From: an uncultured Candidatus Pelagibacter sp.
GTDB lineage: Bacteria; Pseudomonadota; Alphaproteobacteria; Pelagibacterales; Pelagibacteraceae
Direction of reading: 5' to 3'
Assembly: GCF_943788075.1 (NCBI RefSeq)
Contig: NZ_CALSOW010000004.1
Location: 62,001 to 126,000 of the forward strand
DNA length: 64,000 nt
Every line of letters starts with the position of its first letter. Within the stretch, counting starts at the first letter, position 1. Under the pieces are notes generated by a model. The model did no database searches and was not told the DNA's origin. It saw only the letters and a list, made by a program, of their open reading frames with translations. The translations under genes and the position numbers were made by a program. This document shows positions 55,668-64,000 of this stretch, piece by piece.

Positions 55668-58256
55668 ATGAATCTAGTCATAGTTGAAAGTCCAGCAAAA
55701 GCTAAAACAATTAATAAGTATTTAGGTGATAATTATACGGTTTTAGCTAGCTATGGCCACATTAGAGATTTACCATCAAAAAATGGTTCAGTTGATCCTG
55801 ATCAAAATTTTAAAATGGAATGGGAAGTTGATAGCTTTTCTAAAAAGTATTTAAAAGAAATTACTGATGCAGCAAAAGATTCAAGTAAAATTATTTTAGC
55901 AACAGACCCAGATCGTGAAGGTGAAGCGATAGCTTGGCACGTAAAAGAATATTTAGATGAAAAAAAACTCTTAAAAGATAAAGAAGTTGAAAGAGTTGTT
56001 TTTAATGAAATTACTAAAAAGGCAGTAACATACGGCATAGATAATCCAAGACAAATTGAACCCTTACTTGTTGATGCTTATATGGCTAGAAGAGCTCTAG
56101 ATTATTTGGTTGGTTTTAATATATCCCCTATTCTTTGGACCAAACTACCAGGATCAAAATCTGCCGGTAGAGTACAATCTGTAGCTTTAAAACTTATAAC
56201 TGAAAGAGAACATGAAATAGAGTCTTTCAATCCTGAAGAGTTTTGGACCCTAAGTATTAATTTTCAAGATGAAAAAAAAAACTTAATTACTTCAAGTATT
56301 TCTCAATTAGAAGGAAAAAAAATAGAAAAATTTTCTTTTAAAAATAAAAATGAAATTAATAATGCTATAGCAAGTATTGAAAATAAGAAATTCAATATAA
56401 GTGATATTTCTTCAAAAATTGTTAGCAGAAACCCATCTGGTCCATTTACAACATCAACTTTGCAACAAGTTGCTTCAAGTAGGTTGGGATTTGGAGCTTC
56501 TAGAACAATGCAAATTGCTCAAAGATTATACCAAGGTATTGAAATAGATGGGGAAACAATAGGATTGATTACCTACATGAGAACTGATGGGACAAACCTT
56601 TCAGCTGATGCAGTTTCAGATTTTAGAGATTTTATTAAAAAAGAATATGGAACAGAATATTTACCTGAAAAACCTCTAAATTATTCTGGAAAAAAAGCAA
56701 AAAATGCTCAAGAAGCTCATGAAGCTATAAGACCAACAGATATAAGTAGATCACCAGATTCTGTTAAAAAATATTTGAGCACAGATCAACAAAAACTATA
56801 CAATCTAATTTGGGGCCGAGCCTTATCATCTCAAATGGAGACTGCAAAATTTGACAGAAATACAATAACAATAACTACAGAAGATGGTGCCACAATATGT
56901 AGGTCTAGCGGATCTGTATTAAAATTTGATGGTTTCTTGAAAGTATTCCCAAGTCCAAACAAAGATGAGGATGAAGCTATCTTACCTGAAATGTCAAAAG
57001 GACCAATTAATATTGAGTCCCTTATTGACGAACAACATTTTACTCAGCCTCCTCCAAGATATTCTGAAGCAAGTTTGGTAAAAAAATTAGAAGAACTTGG
57101 TATTGGTAGACCCTCAACTTATGCAAGTATCATATCTACAATTGCAAACCGTGGGTATGCAGAAATACTTAACAAAAGATTTTTTCCTACAGATCGTGGA
57201 AAATTAATATCTGCTTTTTTAGAAAAACTATTTTCTAAATATGTCGATTATAATTTTACAGCTGGATTAGAAGACCAACTAGATGAAATTACCACTGGAA
57301 AAGAAAGTTGGATAAAAGTTTTAGAAATGTTTTGGAAAGATTTTAATAATAACGTTTCAGAAGTAAAAGAAAAAAGAACTAGAGAAGTTCTAGATTTATT
57401 AAATGAAAGTCTAGGAACATTAATTTTTGACAAAGATGAAGATGGTAAAGTTGTTAGAAAATGTAAATTATGTGATACAGGTTCACTTAGTTTAAAAAAT
57501 AGCTTTAGAGGTGGTGCCTTTATTGGTTGTTCAAACTATCCTGAATGTAAATTTACAAGACCATTATCTAAAGCAAAAGCAGCAGCACAATCTCAATTAG
57601 CAGAACCAAAATTCATAGGTAAACATGAAAATGGAAATGATATATTTTTAAAAAATGGGAGATTTGGTCCCTATCTTCAATACGAAAAAATACCTGAAGA
57701 AAAAATTGATGAAAAAATCACAAAGAAAAAAAAGAAAACAAAAAAACTTAAAGCTGATGTAAACGAACTTTTAAAAAATGTTTCAATACCAAAAGGCCTA
57801 GAGTTAGAAAGTATTGATTTAGAAAAAGCTCAATTTTTATGTTCTTTACCTAAGTCTTTAGGATTAAATCCAGAAAATCAAAAAGAAATTACTCTAAATA
57901 CTGGAAGATTTGGTCCATATCTAAAATGTGAAAATAAATCTGCTAGAATTGAAAACATAGAAGAAATATTTTCAATTGGTCTTAACAGGGCAATTACCCT
58001 TATCGCAGAGGCAAAACCGGGAAGAATGTCTTCTTCAATAATTAAAGATCTAGGAGAGCATCCTGAAGATAAAAAACCTGTTAGAGTAATGAAAGGTCAG
58101 TATGGCCCGTATATTAAATATAAGTCTTTAAATGCAACAATTCCGGAAGAAAAAGATCCAACTGAATTAACAATGGAGGAAGCATTAATCCTTATTGAGA
58201 AAAGAAAAGAATACGATAAAAATAAGAAAACTAAAAAAAAGAAAAAAGGTAAATAA
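55668..58256 (+). CDS. topA: DNA topoisomerase I
   Basis: Type IA enzyme that relaxes negative supercoils. It is 862 aa. The N-terminal Toprim domain reads MNLVIVESPAKAKTINKYLG and LATDPDREGEAIAWH. The active tyrosine is Y303 in GLITYMRTDGT. One C4 zinc finger (CKLCDTGSL...CSNYPEC, about 599-622) follows, then three C-terminal repeats (NGRFGPYLQY, TGRFGPYLKC, KGQYGPYIKY) and a lysine-rich tail. Its stop overlaps the ridA ATG. Confidence 0.97.
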   Translation: MNLVIVESPAKAKTINKYLGDNYTVLASYGHIRDLPSKNGSVDPDQNFKMEWEVDSFSKKYLKEITDAAKDSSKIILATDPDREGEAIAWHVKEYLDEKKLLKDKEVERVVFNEITKKAVTYGIDNPRQIEPLLVDAYMARRALDYLVGFNISPILWTKLPGSKSAGRVQSVALKLITEREHEIESFNPEEFWTLSINFQDEKKNLITSSISQLEGKKIEKFSFKNKNEINNAIASIENKKFNISDISSKIVSRNPSGPFTTSTLQQVASSRLGFGASRTMQIAQRLYQGIEIDGETIGLITYMRTDGTNLSADAVSDFRDFIKKEYGTEYLPEKPLNYSGKKAKNAQEAHEAIRPTDISRSPDSVKKYLSTDQQKLYNLIWGRALSSQMETAKFDRNTITITTEDGATICRSSGSVLKFDGFLKVFPSPNKDEDEAILPEMSKGPINIESLIDEQHFTQPPPRYSEASLVKKLEELGIGRPSTYASIISTIANRGYAEILNKRFFPTDRGKLISAFLEKLFSKYVDYNFTAGLEDQLDEITTGKESWIKVLEMFWKDFNNNVSEVKEKRTREVLDLLNESLGTLIFDKDEDGKVVRKCKLCDTGSLSLKNSFRGGAFIGCSNYPECKFTRPLSKAKAAAQSQLAEPKFIGKHENGNDIFLKNGRFGPYLQYEKIPEEKIDEKITKKKKKTKKLKADVNELLKNVSIPKGLELESIDLEKAQFLCSLPKSLGLNPENQKEITLNTGRFGPYLKCENKSARIENIEEIFSIGLNRAITLIAEAKPGRMSSSIIKDLGEHPEDKKPVRVMKGQYGPYIKYKSLNATIPEEKDPTELTMEEALILIEKRKEYDKNKKTKKKKKGK

Positions 58257-58717
58257 TGAATTTTGACGATAAAATTAATGAATTAAATATTGAACTACCT
58301 GAGGCTAAAGCACCTGTTGGCTCTTACGAGGCAACTAAAATTTCAGGAAAATTACTCTATGTTTCGGGTCAAATATCAATAAATTCAAATGGAGAATTGA
58401 TCAAAGGAAAAGTTGGTAAAGACTTAACGACAGATGATGCGTATAAAGCAGCTGAAAGATGTGGATTAAGTATTGTTGCTCAAGTTAAAAAAGCATGTAA
58501 TGGAGATCTATCAAAAGTAAAATCTTGTATTAAACTAACTGGATTTGTTAATTCAACTGAGGATTATACTGAACAACCAAAAGTAATTAATGGTGCTTCT
58601 GATTTAATAGCTTCAATTTTTGGTAATGCTGGCATGCATACAAGAGCAGCAGTAAGTACAAACAGTCTTCCATTGGGAGTGTCTGTTGAAGTTGATGCTA
58701 TTTTTGAACTAAATTAA
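58256..58717 (+). CDS. RidA family protein
   Basis: Enamine/imine deaminase family or a relative, cytoplasmic, 153 aa. KISGKLLYVSGQISINSNGE and AAVSTNSLPLGVSVEVDAIF are the conserved parts. The usual GNPMxR-type Arg site is replaced by FGNAGMHTRAAV with an Arg kept, as in the YjgF-like subgroup with a longer N-terminus. The stop is 3 bases from the convergent ugd stop. The exact substrate is unknown. Confidence 0.88.
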   Translation: MNFDDKINELNIELPEAKAPVGSYEATKISGKLLYVSGQISINSNGELIKGKVGKDLTTDDAYKAAERCGLSIVAQVKKACNGDLSKVKSCIKLTGFVNSTEDYTEQPKVINGASDLIASIFGNAGMHTRAAVSTNSLPLGVSVEVDAIFELN

Positions 58718-58720
58718 TTT

Positions 58721-60019
58721 TTATCTTCCAATACCATAATATTTAAATCCTTGTGATTTAATTTTTAGTGGAGAAAAAATATTTCTCATATCATAAATCT
58801 TTAGATTTTTAGATGGATGCAGTTTTTTAAAATTAATAGATTTAAAATCATTCCATTCTGTGTGTAATACTACTAGGTCAGACCCTTCAACAGCATCCCT
58901 TATTGAGTTTACACAATTTACATTCTTAATATTTTTAAATTCTTTTTTGAATCCTGTTGGATCATAATATTTTATTTTAGCTCCTTTTTTTGAAAGAAAT
59001 GGTATCATCTCTAAACTCGATGAGTCTCTCATGTCATCAGTATTTGCCTTAAATGTAACTCCTAAAAAACAAACCTTTTTATTTCTAACTTTGTTATTGA
59101 GTATTTGGTTGATCTTTTTTAAAAGTAATTTTGATCTTAAAGAATTTGATTTAATAACACTTTTAATCACTGATAAATTTACTTTAAATTTATCTGCAGT
59201 TGTAACGATAGCCTTAGTATCTTTTGGAAAACAAGATCCACCATATGCTGGACCTGATCTTAAGAAACGACTACCTATTCTTTTATCTAATCCTATACCA
59301 ATAGAAATATCTTCAACATCAATTTGAGCTTTTTCACATAAATTTGCAATTTCATTAATAAAGGTAATTTTAGTCGCTAAAAAAGCATTAGAAGCATATT
59401 TAATAAGTTCGGCTGCTCTTCGATTAGTAGATATAAATTTTGCTCCTTTTGATATTAATGGCGAGTAAAGATTTCGTAACTTTGTAGCTGACTTTTTGTC
59501 ATTAGTACCAATTACAACTCTATCAGGATAAATAAAATCTCTTATAGCTTCACCTTCTCTTAAAAATTCAGGATTTGATACTACTGAAAATTTATTTTTA
59601 TTTACATTTTTTGATAGTATTTTTTCAATTTCATCACCAGTTGTTACTGGAACAGTTGATTTGGTTATAATTATTTTAAATTTATTAATAGATTTTGATA
59701 TTTCTTTTGTTGCAGAAAATATTTGGCTAAGATCAGCACCAGAACCTTTTTTTTTTGTTGGAGTGCCAACGCATATAAAAACTATATCTGATTTTTTTAT
59801 TGAACTACTTAAATCTGTTGAAAATTTTAATCTTTTATTTTTATAATTTTTAAGAACTAGTTCTTCTAACCCAGGTTCATAAATAGGAATTATGCCTTGT
59901 TTAAGTTTGTTTATTTTATCTTGATCTCTATCAACACATATAACTTCATTACCAAGATCAGAAAAACATACACCACTTACAAGACCCACATAACCTGTAC
60001 CAATCATACAAAGTTTCAT
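58721..60019 (-). CDS. ugd: UDP-glucose 6-dehydrogenase
   Basis: Oxidises UDP-glucose to UDP-glucuronate. It is 432 aa. MIGTGYVGLVSGVCFSDLG (5-23) is the NAD site, TKSTVPVTTG and VSNPEFLREGEAI follow, and GGSCFPKDTKA contains the catalytic Cys263. VCFLGVTFKANTDDMRDS opens the C-terminal domain. It overlaps galU by 4 bases, forming a two-gene unit that makes precursors for surface polysaccharide. Confidence 0.96.
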   Translation of the reverse strand: MKLCMIGTGYVGLVSGVCFSDLGNEVICVDRDQDKINKLKQGIIPIYEPGLEELVLKNYKNKRLKFSTDLSSSIKKSDIVFICVGTPTKKKGSGADLSQIFSATKEISKSINKFKIIITKSTVPVTTGDEIEKILSKNVNKNKFSVVSNPEFLREGEAIRDFIYPDRVVIGTNDKKSATKLRNLYSPLISKGAKFISTNRRAAELIKYASNAFLATKITFINEIANLCEKAQIDVEDISIGIGLDKRIGSRFLRSGPAYGGSCFPKDTKAIVTTADKFKVNLSVIKSVIKSNSLRSKLLLKKINQILNNKVRNKKVCFLGVTFKANTDDMRDSSSLEMIPFLSKKGAKIKYYDPTGFKKEFKNIKNVNCVNSIRDAVEGSDLVVLHTEWNDFKSINFKKLHPSKNLKIYDMRNIFSPLKIKSQGFKYYGIGR

Positions 60020-60831
60020 AATTTTGCAATCTCCTTAGAAGAATTTATATACCCATCCATACTTCCGCAGTCTAAATATTTACCAGAAAAATTATGGGCA
60101 ATGAATTTTTCATTATTATCAATTAACAATTGAATGGCGTCAGTAATGTGAATTTCTCCTCCTTTACTTGGTCTTAAATTTTTTAGTTTTGAAAAGATTT
60201 TTTTAGGTAATATATATCTGCCTATTACAGCCTGATTGGAGGGGGCATCTTTAATATTTGGTTTTTCAATCACACTATTAATTAATGAATCTCTCTTATT
60301 CAATTTTTTATAAAGTTTATAAATACCCCATCTTGAAACAGTTTTTTTGTTTACACTCATACTTGCCATAATGGATGCTTTATATTTTTTATGAGAAACA
60401 ATCATTGATTTAGAGCAATTTTTTTTGATTATAAGATCGTCAGGTAATAACATTAAAAAATATTTGTCTTTAATATATTTTCTAGTTTTAAGAACAGCAT
60501 CCCCTGTTCCCTTTGGCTTATTCTGATAGACAAATTTAATCATTTTTCTATATTTTAATATTTTTTTATACTCTTCAATAATTCTTGGATCTTTTTTTTT
60601 TTTAATTAAATCATTATAAAATTTGTCATTATAAAAATATTTTTTAATCATCATTTTTCTTTTTGATATAATGAAAATTATTTCTTTAATGCCTGCGTCT
60701 ATGCATTCATTTATTATATATTCTAATCCAGGTTTTCCATTAATGGGTAAAAGTTCTTTTGCAAAAACACTCGTTAAAGGTAGTAGACGTGTGCCCAATC
60801 CTGCAAGTGGAATAATAGCTTGTTTAATCAT
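60016..60831 (-). CDS. galU: UTP-glucose-1-phosphate uridylyltransferase
   Basis: Makes UDP-glucose. It is 271 aa. IPLAGLGTRLLPLTSVFAKE and LLPINGKPGLEYII are the nucleotide-binding opening, and LLPDDLIIKK and GEIHITDAIQLLI are conserved. It feeds ugd directly behind it. It is divergent from panC with almost no gap. Confidence 0.94.
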   Translation of the reverse strand: MIKQAIIPLAGLGTRLLPLTSVFAKELLPINGKPGLEYIINECIDAGIKEIIFIISKRKMMIKKYFYNDKFYNDLIKKKKDPRIIEEYKKILKYRKMIKFVYQNKPKGTGDAVLKTRKYIKDKYFLMLLPDDLIIKKNCSKSMIVSHKKYKASIMASMSVNKKTVSRWGIYKLYKKLNKRDSLINSVIEKPNIKDAPSNQAVIGRYILPKKIFSKLKNLRPSKGGEIHITDAIQLLIDNNEKFIAHNFSGKYLDCGSMDGYINSSKEIAKL

Positions 60832-60865
60832 TTAAATGTTTTACTTATTAAATATTTTAATACAA

Positions 60866-61681
60866 ATGAAAATTATATTAAATAACAATATTTTACGCAA
60901 AACATTGAACCCTTTTAACGATATTGGTTTTGTACCTACAATGGGTGGTATTCATGATGGTCACATATCTCTTATAAAAAAATCAATTCAATTAAATAAA
61001 AAAACAATAGTGAGTATATTTGTAAATCCAAAACAATTTAATGATATTAAAGATTTCAAATCCTACCCATCTAATATTAAAAATGATTTATCTATTTTAA
61101 AAAAAATAAGACAGTTAGATTTTATATATATTCCTAAATTTAATGATATTTACGAAGATAAAAAAAAATCACATATAAGACTTAAAAAAAAAGACAAAAT
61201 ACTTTGTGCCAAACATAGAAAAGGCCATTTTGAGGGTGTTTTAGATGTTATGAATAGATTAACAACATTAATTAAACCTAAAAAAATATATATGGGCAAA
61301 AAGGATTTTCAACAATTTTTTTTGGTAAGAAATTTTATTGAACAAAAATTTAACACAAAGGTAATAGGATGCAAAACCATCAGAAATAAAAATAAACTAG
61401 CATTATCATCAAGAAATTTTTTACTTAATAAACAAGAATTAAATGATGTTGAAAAAATTTCAAAATTATTTTTAAATTTGAAAAATAAAATTAAAAATAC
61501 AAATAATATTAATAGATTTTTACAAAAATCAAAAAAAGAATTTGAAAGTTTCTTTAAAATTAAAATTGAATATTTGGAGAATAGAAATACAAAAAACCTA
61601 ACAATTTCAAATAAATACCAGAAATCAAAAATATTCCTAAGTTATTATTATAAAGGTATTAGATTAATTGATAATTTTTAA
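60866..61681 (+). CDS. panC: Pantothenate synthetase
   Basis: ATP-dependent ligation of pantoate and beta-alanine to vitamin B5. It is about 271 aa. GFVPTMGGIHDGHISLI (21-37) holds the HxGH signature of the nucleotidyltransferase fold. VSIFVNPKQFNDIKDF, MGKKDFQQFFLVRNF and LALSSRNFLL complete the site. The ATG at 60866 starts 20 residues before the core and is preferred; an ATG at 60836 would leave 4 bases to galU. Confidence 0.92.
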   Translation: MKIILNNNILRKTLNPFNDIGFVPTMGGIHDGHISLIKKSIQLNKKTIVSIFVNPKQFNDIKDFKSYPSNIKNDLSILKKIRQLDFIYIPKFNDIYEDKKKSHIRLKKKDKILCAKHRKGHFEGVLDVMNRLTTLIKPKKIYMGKKDFQQFFLVRNFIEQKFNTKVIGCKTIRNKNKLALSSRNFLLNKQELNDVEKISKLFLNLKNKIKNTNNINRFLQKSKKEFESFFKIKIEYLENRNTKNLTISNKYQKSKIFLSYYYKGIRLIDNF

Positions 61682-61683
61682 GC

Positions 61684-63057
61684 TTATAGAAAATAAGCAC
61701 CTACACCTAAGAATGATACAAAACCTATTACATCTGTAATTGTTGTTACAAATACACTGGAAGCAATAGCAGGATCAATATTTATTTTTTTTAAAGTGAC
61801 TGGAACTAAAATACCAAAAAGTCCTGCGATGATCATAGTTAAAACCATCGAAATTGAAATTATTATTGACAACGTATTGTCTTGGAACCAAATTTGAACA
61901 ATAAATGCACTAATAGCTGCAAATATAATTCCATTTAAAATTCCTATAAAAAATTCTTTTAAAACATTTGATGAAAAATTATTTTCTGTTAAATCATTTG
62001 TTGCTATTGTTCTAACAGTTACAGCCAATGTTTGCATTCCAGCATTACCACCCATTGAGGCGACTATAGGCATTAAAAAAGCTAATACTACCATCTGTTC
62101 AATTGTTGCACCAAACAAGCTAATACACCAAGTAGCTAAAAAGGCTGTAAATAAATTTAATAGAAGCCAATTAAATCTTCTTTTAGTTTTAGTTATGACA
62201 CCATCAGTGATTTCTTCATCACCTACCCCTGCCAATCTCAATGCATCTTCTTCAGCTTCTTCTTTTAAAACAGTCAAAACATCATCACTCATAATCATGC
62301 CAACTAATTTGTTATTCTTATCTACAACAGCAGCTGAATTTAGGTTGTAGTTCTCAAATAAATTCCCAACCTCTTCTTTATCCATATCTACTGGTATTAA
62401 TAATTGAGACTCAGACATAATTGAAAGCATTTTTGTATCTCTAGAAGTTGTTAACACACGAGAAGATGGAACTGTACCAATTGGTTTAAATTCCTCATTC
62501 GTAATAAATATTTCTAAAAATTCTTCTGGAAGATCTTTATTTTCTCTTAAATAATCAATTGTTTGACCTACAGACCAATTACTGGGAATTGCTGTAAATT
62601 CACGCTGCATTATTCTTGCTGCTGTATCTTCTGGATAACTTAAGCTTTCTAATAAGGCAAAACGGTCTTTAGGTGGTAATGAGCTAAGAATGTTATTTTT
62701 CTCATCTTCTGGAACATTTTCTAAAATTGATATTGCGTCATCTGACTCAAGATTAACTAATATTGAAACTATAGACTCTGAAGAAAGATAAGTAATAATC
62801 TCTGTTTGAACAGACTCGTTAAGCTCTATGAAAACTTCAGGGTCAATCTTAAAATTGTTAAGTTTTATTAGACTTTCTCTATCAGATTGATTTAAGTGTT
62901 CAATTATATCTGCAGCATCAGCAGGATGCATTTCATTAAAAGAATTAGTAATGAAAAGAGCATCATTGTTGGCAATTTTTGATGTTACAACTTTTATGTA
63001 TTCTTTATTGAATTCAAAATTTACTTTTTTATCTTTTATTTTTTTAACTAAAGACAT
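61684..63057 (-). CDS. mgtE: Magnesium transporter MgtE
   Basis: Mg2+ channel of the inner membrane, 457 aa. The cytoplasmic N domain (about 1-130) holds MHPADAADIIEHLN and LPPKDRFALLESL. Two CBS domains follow (about 135-260: EDTAARIMQREF, VGMIMSDDVLTVLKEEA). Five helices come last, with MPIVASMGGNAGMQTLAVTV and TTITDVIGFVSFLGVG, the Mg-selective region. Its stop is 2 bases from the convergent panC stop. Confidence 0.95.
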   Translation of the reverse strand: MSLVKKIKDKKVNFEFNKEYIKVVTSKIANNDALFITNSFNEMHPADAADIIEHLNQSDRESLIKLNNFKIDPEVFIELNESVQTEIITYLSSESIVSILVNLESDDAISILENVPEDEKNNILSSLPPKDRFALLESLSYPEDTAARIMQREFTAIPSNWSVGQTIDYLRENKDLPEEFLEIFITNEEFKPIGTVPSSRVLTTSRDTKMLSIMSESQLLIPVDMDKEEVGNLFENYNLNSAAVVDKNNKLVGMIMSDDVLTVLKEEAEEDALRLAGVGDEEITDGVITKTKRRFNWLLLNLFTAFLATWCISLFGATIEQMVVLAFLMPIVASMGGNAGMQTLAVTVRTIATNDLTENNFSSNVLKEFFIGILNGIIFAAISAFIVQIWFQDNTLSIIISISMVLTMIIAGLFGILVPVTLKKINIDPAIASSVFVTTITDVIGFVSFLGVGAYFL

Positions 63058-63117
63058 AAATCTACCTATAATTTAGATTGGACTATTAATAGATAATTAA
63101 GATAATACAATTTATAA

Positions 63118-63736
63118 ATGAATATAGAGATCAAAAAGTCAGTAAAACCAATAAATTATTTTGATGCAATAAACTTATTGGAGAAGAGATTGGAAGATTT
63201 ATACAGCAAAAAAGATAAACAGCTTATTTGGACATTAGAACACAATGAGATATTTACAGCAGGTACAAGCTATAAGGAAAATGAAATTTTAGATAATTCT
63301 ATAAATCTAATAAAAACTAATCGTGGAGGTAAAATTACTTGTCACGGTCCTGGTCAATTAATTTGTTATTTTGTTATAGATTTAAGAGAAAAAAAGGATA
63401 TTAGAAAATTTATTACCTGTATTGAAAATACAATTATTGAGACACTAAAGAGTTATAAGATAGATACTTTTTCAGACAAAAATAATATTGGAATTTGGTA
63501 TAGTAAAAATCAATCAATAAATAAAGTTGCAGCAATTGGAGTAAGGGTGAAAAAGTGGATTGCATACCATGGATTTGCAATTAATATTAATAATAATCTA
63601 GACTCAATATAAAAAGATTATACCCTGTGGTATAAAGGATAAAGGTGTTACCAATTTAGTTAATATTTCTGATAATGACTATTCAAACTTAGATAATTTA
63701 TTAATAGAAAAATTTATTTCAAATCTAAAAACCTAA
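63118..63736 (+). CDS. lipB: Octanoyltransferase LipB, one frameshift
   Basis: Transfers octanoyl from ACP to lipoyl domains. [40 protein letters not shown] and [19 protein letters not shown] (Lys, His) are family motifs. The frame as read ends at 63612. The next frame continues with [19 protein letters not shown] (catalytic Cys in PCGI) to a stop at 63734-63736, so one extra base lies near 63602-63611. Restored length is 205 aa, normal. The 3' end overlaps the convergent pseudouridine synthase by 23 bases. Confidence 0.88.
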
Positions 63737-64000
63737 GTCTTTTTATCTTTAGTAATTTTCTAAAATAATCTGGTAACAATGCTGTATAGGTATGTTTAAC
63801 ATCATCAATAATAAATTTAATTTGGTATGAATGAAGCATCAAATTTTTGTTTAACCCTCTAGTAGAGTTAGTTAATTTATATTTAATGTCACCAAATATG
63901 GGTTGCCCTAAAGCATACAATTGTTTTCGAAGTTGATGTTTTCGTCCAGTAATAGGTTTTAGTTCAACTAAACTGGCTTCAGAATTTTTATCTAAAACTT
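63714..64000 (-). CDS. RluA-family pseudouridine synthase, 5' part beyond the window
   Basis: C-terminal 95 residues of an RNA pseudouridine synthase. [16 protein letters not shown] matches the TGRTHQIRxH motif. [12 protein letters not shown] and [10 protein letters not shown] follow as in RluC/RluD. The catalytic Asp domain lies outside the window to the right. Which rRNA position is modified cannot be told. Confidence 0.82.
   Translation of the reverse strand, partial: VLDKNSEASLVELKPITGRKHQLRKQLYALGQPIFGDIKYKLTNSTRGLNKNLMLHSYQIKFIIDDVKHTYTALLPDYFRKLLKIKRLRFLDLK

Overview
The window is about 70% A+T, with intergenic gaps of a few bases or none, short leaders and many ATGA or TAATG overlaps. 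Together with the alphaproteobacterial gene order this points to a streamlined marine alphaproteobacterium of the SAR11 clade (Pelagibacterales). Examples of that order are bamE/cytochrome chaperone/rpmF/plsX/ihfA, nrdR-rib-nusB-thiL, rnc-lepB-acpS-pdxJ-pyrE-rsh and the heterotetrameric sarcosine oxidase operon. The assignment is inferred from content; no marker gene was searched.

Layout. 1-4.2 kb is the end of a surface-polysaccharide island (two or three glycosyltransferases, a sugar epimerase, a methyltransferase). A tyrosine integrase with many frameshifts follows at 4.2-5.2 kb. 5.25-8.8 kb holds a DUF2938 membrane protein, a GNAT acetyltransferase, a small alkyltransferase, a 550-base non-coding stretch and two transporters. 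8.8-12.2 kb is a leftward unit rplM-rpsI-argC-lipoprotein-hom. A rightward metY-like gene at 12.4 kb is preceded by what reads as a tandem SAM-II plus SAM-V riboswitch. 13.8-18 kb carries ctaA, a chorismate mutase, rpmG, a MerR regulator, ihfA, plsX, rpmF, a cytochrome bc1 chaperone and bamE. 18-25.3 kb is a leftward run nrdR-ribD-ribE-ribBX-ribH-nusB-thiL-hppA. 25.3-27.7 kb is glyA-rpiB-AspH-like oxygenase. hemB then faces a long leftward operon, dapA-smpB-folK-rsh-pyrE-pdxJ-acpS-lepB-rnc-recO. slt, a truncated methyltransferase and tRNA-Ser(GCU) lead into soxBDAG with a solute-binding protein and a permease (39-45.7 kb). Next come a nuclease, a MATE exporter, trhO, an O-methyltransferase and gatCAB (leftward), then ruvX-pyrB-pyrC-like-plsY-topA-ridA (rightward). 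The right end has galU-ugd, panC, mgtE, lipB and the end of a pseudouridine synthase.

Main observations. (1) Single-base frameshifts are concentrated in 2.4-16.2 kb, with one more at 63.6 kb, and the 47 kb between show none. They break housekeeping genes (hom, metY, ctaA, plsX, lipB), and each frame is restored by indels alone, so local sequence error is more likely than gene decay. (2) The metY leader shows pseudoknot pairings for SAM-II and SAM-V, the second covering the ribosome-binding site. (3) Several enzymes lack expected parts: the pyrC-like protein lacks metal ligands, the RibA half of RibBX lacks its zinc cysteines, RSH lacks the region between TGS and ACT, and NrdR has CxC knuckles. 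(4) A headless methyltransferase directly abuts the 3' end of tRNA-Ser, as at an integration scar.

Functionally the window covers riboflavin, pyrimidine, heme, lysine, arginine and threonine/methionine synthesis. It also covers one-carbon metabolism (sarcosine oxidase, glyA), a proton-pumping pyrophosphatase and supply of UDP-sugars for the cell surface.
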